Notes: a model not told the origin generated them from the letters alone. Counted from the stretch's first letter, positions 1 through 9,516 are shown. The stretch is DNA of 12,703 nt from Pseudomonadota bacterium (GCA_002862965.1 PKCW01000276.1:1-12703), one strand, 5' to 3'. Made by a program: numbers and translations.

Positions 1-515
1 GCCCAGAGTCGGGTGATGGCGAGACGCGCCGGATGGCGCTCCACGATCGACAGGCCATCGTCGGCCTGTACCCAGCCGGGCTGGATGACCCGGCACAGCC
101 AGCCGGCGCCGTAACCGGTGCGGACGATGCGTTTGGAGAGATCCGGCAATTCCAGATGCTGGCTCAATTTCCAGCAGGGATTGCGCGGCTGGCTGATTTC
201 GAGGACGGCCGCGCCGAGTCGCCAGCGATCGCCGATGCAGGCCTCGCTTTCGCCGAAGGCGCCGGGCACGAAGTCCGCCGCCCGGCGCGGGTAGATCGCT
301 GCCCAATGGCGATAACCGGCCACGGTGAACACGCACACCGCCCGTTCCGGGCCGCCGTGCACGCGCCGGTCCACCTGCACATCCGCGGTGAATCCGGTTG
401 CGCCCAGCCACACCGGGCCCGTTACCGCGTGTTTGACGATGCCGCTGAAGTGGCCTTCGGGCAGCAGCGTCCGGGCGCCGATGAAGGGGCCGGACCAAGG
501 CAGGTGGTCGTTCAC
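1..515 (-). CDS. MOSC-domain protein, YiiM-like (C-terminus cut by the window edge)
   Basis: I translated this frame directly; 171 residues are visible from a GTG start at 515-513. They carry the marks of the MOSC fold of YiiM-type proteins: RRVHGGPERAV at 50-60, a GAFGE turn at 85-89, IGDRWRLG at 94-101, and SQPRNPCWKL at 108-117 with the conserved cysteine C114. TGYGAGWLCRVIQPG follows at 133-147. MOSC proteins relate to molybdenum-cofactor sulfuration; E. coli YiiM (about 224 aa) is linked to detoxifying N-hydroxylated base analogues. The GTG overlaps the upstream gene's TGA as GTGA with no clear Shine-Dalgarno of its own, so translational coupling is likely. Oddly, the usual GENLT-type segment after GAFGE is missing: GESE runs straight into ACIGD, about 8-12 residues short. 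Family assignment is firm; enzymatic role is inferred. Confidence 0.85.
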   Translation of the reverse strand, partial: MNDHLPWSGPFIGARTLLPEGHFSGIVKHAVTGPVWLGATGFTADVQVDRRVHGGPERAVCVFTVAGYRHWAAIYPRRAADFVPGAFGESEACIGDRWRLGAAVLEISQPRNPCWKLSQHLELPDLSKRIVRTGYGAGWLCRVIQPGWVQADDGLSIVERHPARLAITRLW

Positions 516-1111
516 TCGGCGCCCGGGGCGGGATGCTGGATGAATCCGAAGCGGGCCGGCACCTCGGCGCAACGGATGGATTGCACCGGCAGGATGCGGT
601 CTCCGTCGCGCAAACCCAAGGCCGCGGCCTCGCCGTCCATGAGCGCGGCCAGTCCCGCTTCGAGCGCGGCGTCGTTCGGCGGTCGACCGTGTTCATCGCA
701 AAACGCGGCGCCGTAGGCCACCAGATCGCGGTCGTCGAGCAGCCCGATGCCTCGTGGGGTTTCGAGCAGCAGGTTGCCTTCCTCGTCCACCCAGGCGCCG
801 TCCAGCCGTTCCACGGCCCCGCCCGTGTGGGTGACCAGCGCGCCTGCGGCGCCGGGCGGGCGGTCCGGATGGCGATGCAGCACCCAGGGTGTGTAGGCGA
901 GGGCGACATAGACCCGCTGCGGCCCGTTCTGGAACAGCCAGGCGCTGTGCGCATCGGCGAGATAGTTGCGGTTGATGAAGGCGATGGTGCGCGCATGCCG
1001 CAAGGGGCGGCCCTCGAGCAGCCAGCCGCCGCGCCGGTCCAGCGACAGCCAGCCGTAGGCGGCCGGCACGTTGGGCCATTTGCGCAGCGCGGCCTGAACG
1101 CTTTCATCCAT
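512..1111 (-). CDS. Conserved protein of unknown function (KWPNVPAAYGWL / QNGPQRVYV family)
   Basis: A 199-residue cytoplasmic-looking protein with no signal peptide or membrane segment. I recognise the general family, found in proteobacteria, from KWPNVPAAYGWLSLD at 11-25, AFINRNYLAD at 44-53 and WLFQNGPQRVYVALAYTPWV at 58-77; I believe it is a DUF2944-type Pfam family, but that label is from memory. The C-terminal half (ERLDGAWVDEEGNLLLET, then DDRDLVAYG) is well conserved in style but suggests no chemistry. ATG at 1111 was chosen because AGGAG sits about seven bases ahead; a GTG at 1132 would add seven residues and bury that site. It starts 51 bases after fadH ends and overlaps the MOSC gene by four bases, so the three are probably one transcript. 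Function unknown. Confidence 0.85.
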   Translation of the reverse strand: MDESVQAALRKWPNVPAAYGWLSLDRRGGWLLEGRPLRHARTIAFINRNYLADAHSAWLFQNGPQRVYVALAYTPWVLHRHPDRPPGAAGALVTHTGGAVERLDGAWVDEEGNLLLETPRGIGLLDDRDLVAYGAAFCDEHGRPPNDAALEAGLAALMDGEAAALGLRDGDRILPVQSIRCAEVPARFGFIQHPAPGAE

Positions 1112-1162
1112 GATCGGATCTCCTGGTGTCACTGAGGTTTTGCGTGGCCGGGCCGCCGCGCG

Positions 1163-3238
<2,076 letters not shown>

Positions 3239-3266
3239 CTAGCCGCGATCCGGCTCGGGGCGGAAC

Positions 3267-3298
3267 GAAAAAAAGAAAACCCCGCCGGGGCGGGGTTT
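3267..3298 (-). terminator. Rho-independent terminator of the exported-protein gene
   Basis: On the minus strand a perfect 10-bp stem, AAACCCCGCC pairing with GGCGGGGTTT (3277-3298) with only two bases between the arms, is followed directly by the T-run TTTTCTTTTTTT. The stem lies about 20 bases past the stop codon of the exported-protein gene (3319) and about 70 bases before the fadH start. It should therefore end that transcript and keep fadH independent. It is the clearest terminator in the window. The T-run is only on the minus strand, so it is not bidirectional. Confidence 0.92.
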
Positions 3299-3318
3299 CA
3301 GGATGCACATGGACTCTC

Positions 3319-4767
3319 TTACAGCGCCTTGAGCACCGGCTTGACCGGGTTGTCCATGCGCTTGGCAAAGCCGGCCGGACCGGATTCGCCCACCGTCGCC
3401 GGGAACCAGAGCACCACCGACAGGTCGATGTTGAGCTTGCCCACCGGCAGTTCGTTGACACGCACGCCCATGCGCGGCAGGGCTTCCGGGAACGTCTCCG
3501 TGGCGAATTTCTTCTCCGGTTTCAATGCGTCCTCATAGTACAGTTCGGCTTTCACCGGCCAGTCCGGCGGGATGCGCACCTGCATCATGATGTCGAAGCC
3601 CTTGCCGCTTTCGAGCCAGAGCCAGTTCTTGTCGGGGACGCGAATGGCGAGCTGCTTTTCGGTCGCATCGACCTTGCCGTCGATCTTGCCGTACTGACCC
3701 GAGGGATTGACCGCCGCGGAGAAGCGGCCGCCCTTCATGTCGTTCAGATCGAGCCCGATGTCGATCACCGGCTTGTTGAGGACGCGGGTGAGAATCTCGC
3801 CACCCGGGATGTTGAGCCGCACCGGCAGGTCGATGCCCTCGTCATAGAGCGTCATGTCGGCACGGATGAAAAAGACCGGAATGCCGGCCACCACGACGCG
3901 GATGGACAGCAGCAGCACCTCGCGGACCGGGCCGTGCTTGACGCCCAGCAGCTTGGCCTCGATGTTCTGGATGCCGACCGAGACGCGCGGCCAGGGCGTC
4001 ACGACGCCGGTGGACAGGTCGAGGAAGATGGTGTCGAGCACGCGGTGCGAGGGCGTGGGGCCGGCGTTGGCCCGGTAGTCCTCGAACAACAGCAGGTTGT
4101 CCTTGCTCTGCTTGAAGTTGTGGAAGTTGCCGGTGAAGCGGTGGGCGCTCTCGTCGTATTTCACATAGCGGGCCGGATCGCGCGCCTTGCTGCCGGTGAC
4201 GAGATAGGCGTAGCGCGTGCTGCCGTTGTCGCTGAGGGCGACTTCCTGGACGATTTTTCCGTCCGCGAGCGGCATGCTGGCGGCGTTGTACGGTTCCTTG
4301 CCGGTGTCGCGATGCATGAAGACGATTTCGTCCTTGGCATCGAATTTCCCGGCGGCGCCGTCCAGTTCGGTCTTGGAAATCCCTTCGACGTAGACCCAGC
4401 CGTCCTTATCGCGTTCGTCGATCTGGAAGGGAATCGGGACGAGCTTGCCGGCGCGGACCGCCATCACGGAGATGTCCGCGATATCGTGCCCGGACAGCTT
4501 GTCGGCCTGTTTTGCCGCCACGGTGACCGGGGCGACCCAGGTATAGGGGTTGAGACCCATGTCCTTGGTGAGCTGGTCGATCTGGGCCGTGGTCAGGCGC
4601 CGGGAGATCTCCGGCCGATCGGCCATCAGGCTGGGCTTGGCGTCCAGATCCTTGACGATCTGCTGGTACTCGGTGTCGTTGACCGAGCCGTATTCGGCGG
4701 CGGCGAAGGCGGTCTGGGCCAGGCCCAGCACGCCGGCGCACGCCAGGGCGGCAAGTCGCGCGTTCAT
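3319..4767 (-). CDS. Exported protein of unknown function, lysine-rich, about 482 aa
   Basis: I do not recognise the function. ATG at 4767 was chosen because AAGGAGA precedes it and a classic signal peptide starts there: MNAR, a hydrophobic stretch at 5-19, and a likely type I cleavage after AFA at residue 22. An upstream start would add 13 charged residues ahead of the signal. The mature part has no obvious membrane helix, so it is probably periplasmic or secreted. Visible landmarks are PIPFQIDERD at 111-120 and KFDAKDEIVFMHRDTG at 141-156, a combination I associate with uncharacterised exported beta-rich proteins, then a beta-type core with VVVAGIPVFFIRADMTLYDE at 291-310. It has 33 lysines, against 9 in the 678-residue FadH next door and 1 in LpxH, and mostly uses AAG. 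Its own promoter candidate and strong terminator make it a likely single-gene unit, perhaps highly expressed. Confidence 0.85.
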   Translation of the reverse strand: MNARLAALACAGVLGLAQTAFAAAEYGSVNDTEYQQIVKDLDAKPSLMADRPEISRRLTTAQIDQLTKDMGLNPYTWVAPVTVAAKQADKLSGHDIADISVMAVRAGKLVPIPFQIDERDKDGWVYVEGISKTELDGAAGKFDAKDEIVFMHRDTGKEPYNAASMPLADGKIVQEVALSDNGSTRYAYLVTGSKARDPARYVKYDESAHRFTGNFHNFKQSKDNLLLFEDYRANAGPTPSHRVLDTIFLDLSTGVVTPWPRVSVGIQNIEAKLLGVKHGPVREVLLLSIRVVVAGIPVFFIRADMTLYDEGIDLPVRLNIPGGEILTRVLNKPVIDIGLDLNDMKGGRFSAAVNPSGQYGKIDGKVDATEKQLAIRVPDKNWLWLESGKGFDIMMQVRIPPDWPVKAELYYEDALKPEKKFATETFPEALPRMGVRVNELPVGKLNIDLSVVLWFPATVGESGPAGFAKRMDNPVKPVLKAL

Positions 4768-4878
4768 GCAATGTCTCCTTGACGTTGAGCGGGTTTCTCG
4801 TTCCATGGAACCCTGTGAGCCGCGGCGCCCCTCGCCATTCAGGCGATCCCCTTGGGGCCGGTCGCGGATATCCCGGCA

Positions 4879-4907
4879 AGTGAAGTCGCTGCCCTCCCGG
4901 TTGTCAA
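4879..4907 (-). promoter_or_regulatory. Candidate promoter for the exported-protein gene
   Basis: On the minus strand a perfect -35 hexamer TTGACA (4907-4902) is followed after 17 bases by TTCACT (4884-4879), a weak -10 matching three of six consensus bases. It would start transcription near 4872, about 105 bases before the ATG at 4767. The -35 match in such GC-rich DNA and the ideal spacing are the support; the poor -10 keeps confidence low. Between this and lpxH lies a small hairpin, CCCCG/CGGGG with a five-base loop (4942-4956), ten bases past the lpxH stop and without a T-run, so lpxH termination is unclear. Confidence 0.35.
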
Positions 4908-4965
4908 GGCGGCGCTGTCGTCATGGCGTGGCGGATGGTCGCCCCGGTGGTCGGGGTCGTGATCG

Positions 4966-5694
4966 TCAATCGGCGAGGAAGGTCATCGGCCGGGGGCCGT
5001 CTTCGTCGATCCAGAGGCCACGTCCTTCCCGGTACCAGTCGCCGAGGTCGATGCGCAGCCGACCGGCGCCGGCGCCGTCCAGCCGGTGGATGGCGGGGCG
5101 GTGGGTGTGGCCGTGGATCAGCCAGTCGGCATGGGATCGGTCCAGCAGGGCGCGCGCTGCGACCGGATCGACGTCCATGACGGCAGCCGGCTTGCCCTGC
5201 ACCGCCCGTTGCGTGCGCGCCCGCAGGCCGGCGGCAATGCGGCTGCGCGCGGCGCGCGGCAGGGCGAGGAACAGGCGCTGCAGCGGGCGGTGGTGGACCA
5301 CCCGGCGGAAGCGCTGATAGCCGACATCGGCGGTGCACAGCAGATCGCCGTGCGTCAGGACCACGCGCCGGCCGTGCAGCGCGACGACTGCCGGATCGGG
5401 AAGCAGATGCAGGCCGCAGCGGCGGGCCAGGGCCGCGCCGATGAGGAAATCCCGGTTGCCGTGCTGAAAAAAAACGGGCACGCCCGCGGCCGACAGCGCG
5501 CGGACGGCATCGAGGACGGGCGTGAACTCGGGGGGCACCATGTCGTCGCCCACCCAGTACTCGAACAGGTCACCCAGGATGTAGACCGCCGCCGCCCGGC
5601 GCGCTTCACCTTGCAGGAGGCCGATCAGGATGTCCTGGATCGCCGGCCGGGCGGGGCTGAGGTGGACGTCGGAAAAGAGCAGGGTGGCCGGCAC
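4966..5694 (-). CDS. lpxH: UDP-2,3-diacylglucosamine diphosphatase LpxH
   Basis: This peripheral inner-membrane metallophosphoesterase of lipid A synthesis cleaves UDP-2,3-diacylglucosamine to lipid X and UMP. Length is 242 residues against 240 in E. coli. All metal-ligand motifs are present and offset by one from E. coli: D9-x-H11 (SDVH), D42 (GDLFEYW), N80 (GNRD), H115 (THGD), and H196 and H198 (HGHTHRP). The start is a GTG at 5694, only three bases after the cyclophilin stop, with no good Shine-Dalgarno; translation probably depends on coupling to the upstream gene. The start fits the family because the first strand (TLLFSDVHL) follows at once. The neighbourhood lpxH-cyclophilin divergent to cysS also occurs in E. 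coli. The protein has a single lysine, showing the strong arginine preference of this genome. Confidence 0.96.
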   Translation of the reverse strand: MPATLLFSDVHLSPARPAIQDILIGLLQGEARRAAAVYILGDLFEYWVGDDMVPPEFTPVLDAVRALSAAGVPVFFQHGNRDFLIGAALARRCGLHLLPDPAVVALHGRRVVLTHGDLLCTADVGYQRFRRVVHHRPLQRLFLALPRAARSRIAAGLRARTQRAVQGKPAAVMDVDPVAARALLDRSHADWLIHGHTHRPAIHRLDGAGAGRLRIDLGDWYREGRGLWIDEDGPRPMTFLAD

Positions 5695-5697
5695 GGC

Positions 5698-6285
5698 TCA
5701 GGGCGTGATGCGCCGCGCCGATTCGATCACGACCGCCGTCTTGGGCACGTCCTGATGCATGCCGCGCGAGCCGGTGGGCACCTGCGCGATCTTGTTCACC
5801 ACGTCCATGCCCGAGACGACCTCGCCGAAGACGGCATAGCCGAAGCCCTGCGGGGTGGGCGCGGTGTGGTTCAAGAAGCCGTTGTCGACCAGATTGATGA
5901 AGAACTGCGCGGTGGCCGAATGCGGCGCGCTGGTGCGGGCCATGGCCAGGGTGCCGGCGCGGTTGGGGGTGTCGGCGCGGGCTTCGTTGGGGATCGGCGC
6001 GCGCGTGGGTCGCTCGCTCATCTGCGCGTCCATGCCGCCGCCCTGGATCATGAACCCGGGAATGACGCGGTGGAACACGGTGCCGTCGTAGGCGCCGGCA
6101 TCGACGTAGGCGAGAAAATTCTTCACCGTCTCGGGCGCGCGATCGGGATAGAGCACGACATCGATGGTGCCCTGCGTGGTTTCCAGCCGCACGCGCGGCG
6201 CCGCGGTGCCGCCCGCGCCGGGTTCGGCCGCCGCAGGATGGCTGAGCAGCATGAAAAGCATCGACAACATTCCCAATCTCCGCAT
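5698..6285 (-). CDS. Peptidyl-prolyl cis-trans isomerase, cyclophilin type, with signal peptide
   Basis: A 195-residue cyclophilin that speeds cis-trans isomerisation of proline bonds in protein folding. The N-terminus [20 protein letters not shown] is a signal peptide with likely cleavage after residue 20, placing the enzyme in the periplasm. The catalytic core is intact: [15 protein letters not shown] at 70-84 with the active Arg73, [18 protein letters not shown] at 114-131, and [10 protein letters not shown] at 147-156, where a Phe takes the position of the cyclosporin-contacting Trp, as is common in bacteria. ATG at 6285 follows AGGAG. By location it corresponds to E. coli ppiB (cytoplasmic), but by export it resembles PpiA, so I give no symbol. 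It is followed three bases later by lpxH, with which it surely shares a transcript. Confidence 0.95.
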   Translation of the reverse strand: MRRLGMLSMLFMLLSHPAAAEPGAGGTAAPRVRLETTQGTIDVVLYPDRAPETVKNFLAYVDAGAYDGTVFHRVIPGFMIQGGGMDAQMSERPTRAPIPNEARADTPNRAGTLAMARTSAPHSATAQFFINLVDNGFLNHTAPTPQGFGYAVFGEVVSGMDVVNKIAQVPTGSRGMHQDVPKTAVVIESARRITP

Positions 6286-6300
6286 GGCTGGACTCCTGAT

Positions 6301-6329
6301 GGACCGGCGCCATCATACGGCGCCGGTCC
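6301..6329. repeat. Perfect 11-bp inverted repeat in the divergent cyclophilin/gltX gap
   Basis: GGACCGGCGCC (6301-6311) and GGCGCCGGTCC (6319-6329) are perfect reverse complements around the seven-base loop ATCATAC. On the minus strand the hairpin ends directly beside the ATCAGGAG that contains the cyclophilin Shine-Dalgarno (6300-6293). If transcribed it would sit in that leader RNA and could affect ribosome access or mRNA stability; as DNA it could be an operator. There is no adjoining T-run, so it is not a normal terminator. A second perfect palindrome, GCGGCGGCCGCCGC, lies at 6357-6370. Confidence 0.6.
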
Positions 6330-6370
6330 GGTGCGGCCAAGTCGGGTCCATCCGGCGCGGCGGCCGCCGC

Positions 6371-6379
6371 TGGTATGAT
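6371..6379 (+). promoter_or_regulatory. Extended -10 promoter candidate for gltX-cysS
   Basis: TGGTATGAT at 6371-6379 is an extended -10 element: TG, one base, then TATGAT, which matches five of six consensus bases. The -35 position (around 6351-6356, TCCGGC) shows no match, as expected for extended -10 promoters. Transcription would begin near 6386, giving a leader of about 23 bases before the gltX ATG at 6409. No other hexamer in the gap is as good on the plus strand. Confidence 0.5.
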
Positions 6380-6408
6380 GGCGGACTGTCGCTTCCTGCC
6401 GAGATTTC

Positions 6409-7809
6409 ATGACCGTGCTCAAGACCCGATTTGCACCCAGCCCGACCGGCCGCATGCATCTCGGCAATGCGCGCACGGCCCTGTTCAGTGCGCTGCTGGC
6501 GCGCCGGGAGGACGGGCATTTCGTGCTGCGCATCGAGGATACCGATGCGGCGCGCAGCAGCGTCCTGCATGCCGAGGGCGTGCTGGAGGATCTGCACTGG
6601 CTGGGCCTTTCTTGGGACGAGGGCCCGTTCTACCAGTCACGGCGCCAGGATTTTTATGCGGCCCATTTCGCGGCCTTGCAGTCGCAGGCGCGACTCTATC
6701 CCTGTTTTTGCACGCCCGAAGCGCTGGCCGAGCAGCGACGGGCGCAACTCGCCGCGGGCCGGCCGCCGCGCTATGACGGCCGCTGCGCGCCGCTCGCCCC
6801 TGATGAGACCGCGCGGCGCCTGGCGGCGGGGGAAGCAGCGGCGCTGCGCTTCCGGGTGCCTGTCGGACAGATGATCGCGTTCGAGGATCTGATCCGCGGC
6901 CCGCAGCGCTTCGATTCCGGCGACATCGGCGACTTCGTGGTGCGGCGCACCGACGGGACCCCGGCCTTTTTCTTCAGCAATGCGGTGGATGACGCCGACA
7001 TGGGCATCACCCACGTGCTGCGCGGCGAGGATCACCTGAGCAACACGCCGCGCCAGCTCCTGCTGCTGGAGGCGCTGGATCTGCCCGCGCCGCGCTACGG
7101 GCATCTGCCCCTCATCACCGGCCACGACGGCGCGCCGCTGTCCAAGCGCAACGGCAGCCAGAGCGTGGCGGAGCTGCGGGCGGCGGGCTTTTCGCCGCTG
7201 GCACTGCTCAACTACCTCGCGCGCCTGGGGCATCATCTGGAGGCGCCGGGGCTGTTGCCCCCGGAGGCGCTGGCGGCGGCGTTCGATCTCGCGGCCATCG
7301 GCCGTGCGCCGGCGCGGTTCGATCCGGTCCAACTCCTGCACTACCAGAAGCTCGCCGTGGCCGCGCTGTCCGTGGAGGACTTTCTGGCCTTTGCCGGTCT
7401 CGACGCGTCGCGTGTGCCCGGCGCCGCGCGCGGCGATTTCGTCCGCGCCGTGGCGCCCAACGTCAGCTTTCCGGCCGAGGCGCGGGATTGGGCCGATCGG
7501 CTCTTCAGCGGCCAGCCGGTGATCGGCGGCGATCCGCCGGCCGCTCTGCGCGAAGCGGGCGCGGCGTTCTTCGAGATGGCGGCACGGTTGTTCGATGTCC
7601 ATGGCACCGATGCCAAGGCGTGGACCGCCGCCCTGCGCGAGCAGTCCGGGCGCAGCGGCAAGGCGCTGTTCATCCCGCTGCGCCTCGCCCTGACGGGCCT
7701 GGAACATGGCCCGGAGCTGCGCGATCTGCTGGCCTTGATGCCGGCCCCCATCGTCTCCGGACGGCTGGCCGCCGCCAGCCGGCTGGCCGCAACCGATACG
7801 CTTTCATAA
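6409..7809 (+). CDS. gltX: Glutamate-tRNA ligase
   Basis: Class I glutamyl-tRNA synthetase, which charges tRNA-Glu (and tRNA-Gln in organisms using the amidotransferase route) with glutamate and ATP in the cytoplasm. At 466 residues it is near E. coli GltX (471). The start TRFAPSPTGRMHLGNARTAL (6-25) holds the HIGH-type motif HLGN. LRIEDTD (40-46) contacts substrate, VLRGEDHL (203-210) is the tRNA acceptor motif, and PLSKRNG (243-249) replaces KMSKS, as is normal for this family. C99, C101 and C126 align with E. coli zinc ligands C98, C100 and C125, but the fourth ligand, His127, is a proline (P128). The C-terminal anticodon-binding half is present. ATG at 6409 has a weak Shine-Dalgarno. cysS follows nine bases later as one transcript. 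Whether this is the only GltX or a second, specialised copy cannot be told here. Confidence 0.95.
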   Translation: MTVLKTRFAPSPTGRMHLGNARTALFSALLARREDGHFVLRIEDTDAARSSVLHAEGVLEDLHWLGLSWDEGPFYQSRRQDFYAAHFAALQSQARLYPCFCTPEALAEQRRAQLAAGRPPRYDGRCAPLAPDETARRLAAGEAAALRFRVPVGQMIAFEDLIRGPQRFDSGDIGDFVVRRTDGTPAFFFSNAVDDADMGITHVLRGEDHLSNTPRQLLLLEALDLPAPRYGHLPLITGHDGAPLSKRNGSQSVAELRAAGFSPLALLNYLARLGHHLEAPGLLPPEALAAAFDLAAIGRAPARFDPVQLLHYQKLAVAALSVEDFLAFAGLDASRVPGAARGDFVRAVAPNVSFPAEARDWADRLFSGQPVIGGDPPAALREAGAAFFEMAARLFDVHGTDAKAWTAALREQSGRSGKALFIPLRLALTGLEHGPELRDLLALMPAPIVSGRLAAASRLAATDTLS

Positions 7810-7818
7810 GGACCGTCC

Positions 7819-9210
7819 ATGAGCGCGCTCGCCATCCACAACAGCCTGACCGGTACCCGGACGGCGTTCCGGCCGTTGCACCCGGGGCGGGTCGGCATGT
7901 ACGTCTGCGGCATGACGGTCTATGACTACTGCCATCTCGGCCATGCCCGGGTCCTGGTGGTGTTCGACGTGGTGGCCCGGTATCTGCGGCATCTGGGTTT
8001 CGAGCTGACCTATGTGCGCAACATCACCGATATCGACGACAAGATCATCCGCCGCGCCGCCGAGAACGGCGAGTACATCGGGGCGCTCACGGAACGCTTC
8101 ATTCGCGCCATGGACGAGGACGCCGCGGCGCTCGGCGTGCTGCCGCCCGATCATCAGCCGCGCGCGACCGCCCACATCGCCGATATCCTCGCCATGATCC
8201 AGACCCTCATCGACAAGGGCTACGCCTATGTCGGGACGAGCGGGGATGTGCTCTACGACGTGAGCCGCTTCGCGCCCTACGGGAAGCTCTCCAGGCGGCG
8301 GCCGGAGGATCTGCTCGCCGGCGCGCGGGTCGAGATCGATGCGGGCAAGGACGATCCGCTCGATTTCGTGCTCTGGAAACCGGCCAAGCCCGGCGAGCCG
8401 GCCTGGGACTCGCCGTGGGGACCGGGGCGTCCCGGCTGGCACATCGAATGCTCGGCCATGGCGACGCACTGCCTGGGCGCGCATTTCGACCTGCACGGCG
8501 GCGGCATGGATCTCCAGTTCCCGCACCACGAAAACGAGATCGCGCAGAGCGAAGCCGCTACCGGCGAACCCTTCGTCGAGACCTGGATGCATGTCGGCTT
8601 CGTCCAGGTGGGCGAGGAGAAGATGGCCAAGTCGCTGGGCAACTTCACCACCATCCGCGCGGTGCTGGAGCGCTACGCCGGCGAGGTCCTGCGCTTTTTC
8701 ATCCTCGGCAGCCACTACCGCAGCCCGCTGGTCTACACCGAGACGACGCTGGACGCGGCGCGCGAGGGGCTGGACCGGCTCTATCTCAGTCTGCGCGGCC
8801 TGCCGGCCGTCACGACCGCGGCAACCGGTTCCTTCGCGGCGTCCTTCACCGACGCCATGAATGACGATTTCAACACCGCAAAGGCGCTGGCCGTGCTTTT
8901 CGAGATGGCCCGGGAAATCAATCGGTTGCGCGAAACCGATCCGGCGCAGGCGGCGGCACTGGGCGCGGGTCTGCGCACGCTGGGCGGCGTGCTGGGCTTG
9001 TTGCAAACCCCCGTCGAGGCCTATTTCCAAGGCGCGGTGACGGCGAACGGGGGGCTCGACGCCGCTGCCATCGACGCGCTGATCGCGGCGCGGCGCGAGG
9101 CCCGTGCCCGCCGCGACTGGGCCGAGGCCGATCGCATCCGCGATGAGCTGACGCAACAAGGCGTTGTGCTCGAAGACGGCGCGGCCGGGACGGTCTGGCG
9201 GCGCGGCTGA
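7819..9210 (+). CDS. cysS: Cysteine-tRNA ligase
   Basis: Class I cysteinyl-tRNA synthetase, 463 residues against 461 in E. coli; it attaches cysteine to tRNA-Cys. The zinc site that recognises cysteine is complete: C30 (YVCGMTVYD), C211 (WHIECSAMA), H236 and E240 (FPHHENE), each two residues beyond the E. coli numbers. The HIGH motif is HLGH at 39-42 and KMSKS appears as KMAKS at 268-272, followed by LGNF. The C-terminal DALR-type helical region includes [23 protein letters not shown] lies about seven bases before the ATG. It is the second gene after gltX. No clear terminator with a T-run follows; only a small ACCGA/TCGGT hairpin (9246-9260) is seen. Confidence 0.97.
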   Translation: MSALAIHNSLTGTRTAFRPLHPGRVGMYVCGMTVYDYCHLGHARVLVVFDVVARYLRHLGFELTYVRNITDIDDKIIRRAAENGEYIGALTERFIRAMDEDAAALGVLPPDHQPRATAHIADILAMIQTLIDKGYAYVGTSGDVLYDVSRFAPYGKLSRRRPEDLLAGARVEIDAGKDDPLDFVLWKPAKPGEPAWDSPWGPGRPGWHIECSAMATHCLGAHFDLHGGGMDLQFPHHENEIAQSEAATGEPFVETWMHVGFVQVGEEKMAKSLGNFTTIRAVLERYAGEVLRFFILGSHYRSPLVYTETTLDAAREGLDRLYLSLRGLPAVTTAATGSFAASFTDAMNDDFNTAKALAVLFEMAREINRLRETDPAQAAALGAGLRTLGGVLGLLQTPVEAYFQGAVTANGGLDAAAIDALIAARREARARRDWAEADRIRDELTQQGVVLEDGAAGTVWRRG

Positions 9211-9301
9211 GGCGCCCGGCCGGCTGCACCAAACCAATTCTCGGTACCGACCGCATCGGTGGGCATCTCCGGACCATCGATCAGATCTCCTCACTTAAGT
9301 A

Positions 9302-9320
9302 AACGATAATAATTATCGTT
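9302..9320. promoter_or_regulatory. Fur box upstream of hemP and the TonB-dependent receptor
   Basis: AACGATAATAATTATCGTT is a perfect 9-1-9 palindrome. Its core GATAAT-A-ATTATC matches the Fur consensus in its 7-1-7 description (TGATAAT-N-ATTATCA) at all but the outermost base of each arm. It is an AT-rich island in GC-rich DNA, lies about 200 bases before hemP and overlaps the -35 of the best promoter. Fur with ferrous iron is expected to bind here and shut off the operon when iron is ample. This is a motif-based prediction, backed by the iron-uptake genes downstream. Confidence 0.88.
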
Positions 9321-9348
9321 GACTGACTCAAATCACAAACGTTATCAT
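9319..9348 (+). promoter_or_regulatory. Candidate sigma-70 promoter of the iron-uptake operon
   Basis: TTGACT (9319-9324, five of six) and TATCAT (9343-9348, five of six) are separated by 18 bases. The -35 overlaps the last two bases of the Fur box, so bound Fur would block RNA polymerase. The start point would be near 9355. The gap between cysS and hemP (9211-9516, 306 bases) contains no other gene that I can support. Its first 90 bases hold only the short hairpin noted at cysS. Confidence 0.6.
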
Positions 9349-9516
9349 CCCGCCGTGGCCATGAAGGACGGCGCAGGGGCGATTCCCGAAACCGTCGGAA
9401 CCGCGCGCGAGAACCCGGTCCTCTCAAGGGGCATGGGAACTGCGTCGCCGGCGTGGCGTGTCAGGCGCGCGAGGGGCGAGGTCCATCGCTCGGGGTTTCG
9501 TCGATCGGGAGGCACC
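9349..9516 (+). other. Long untranslated leader of hemP
   Basis: About 160 bases separate the predicted start point from the hemP ATG. An in-frame ATG at 9361 would extend HemP by 52 residues of low-complexity, Arg/Gly-rich sequence with no family resemblance. It also lacks a good Shine-Dalgarno, so I treat this stretch as leader RNA. I see no recognisable riboswitch fold or small-RNA gene in it. Confidence 0.4.

Noticed and set aside
4942..4956. CCCCG/CGGGG hairpin after lpxH as a terminator
   Set aside because: Only five pairs and no T-run on the minus strand; too weak to call in GC-rich DNA.
7804..9294. 496-codon frame on the minus strand opposite cysS
   Set aside because: A shadow of cysS, whose zinc ligands and HIGH/KMSKS motifs are all intact.
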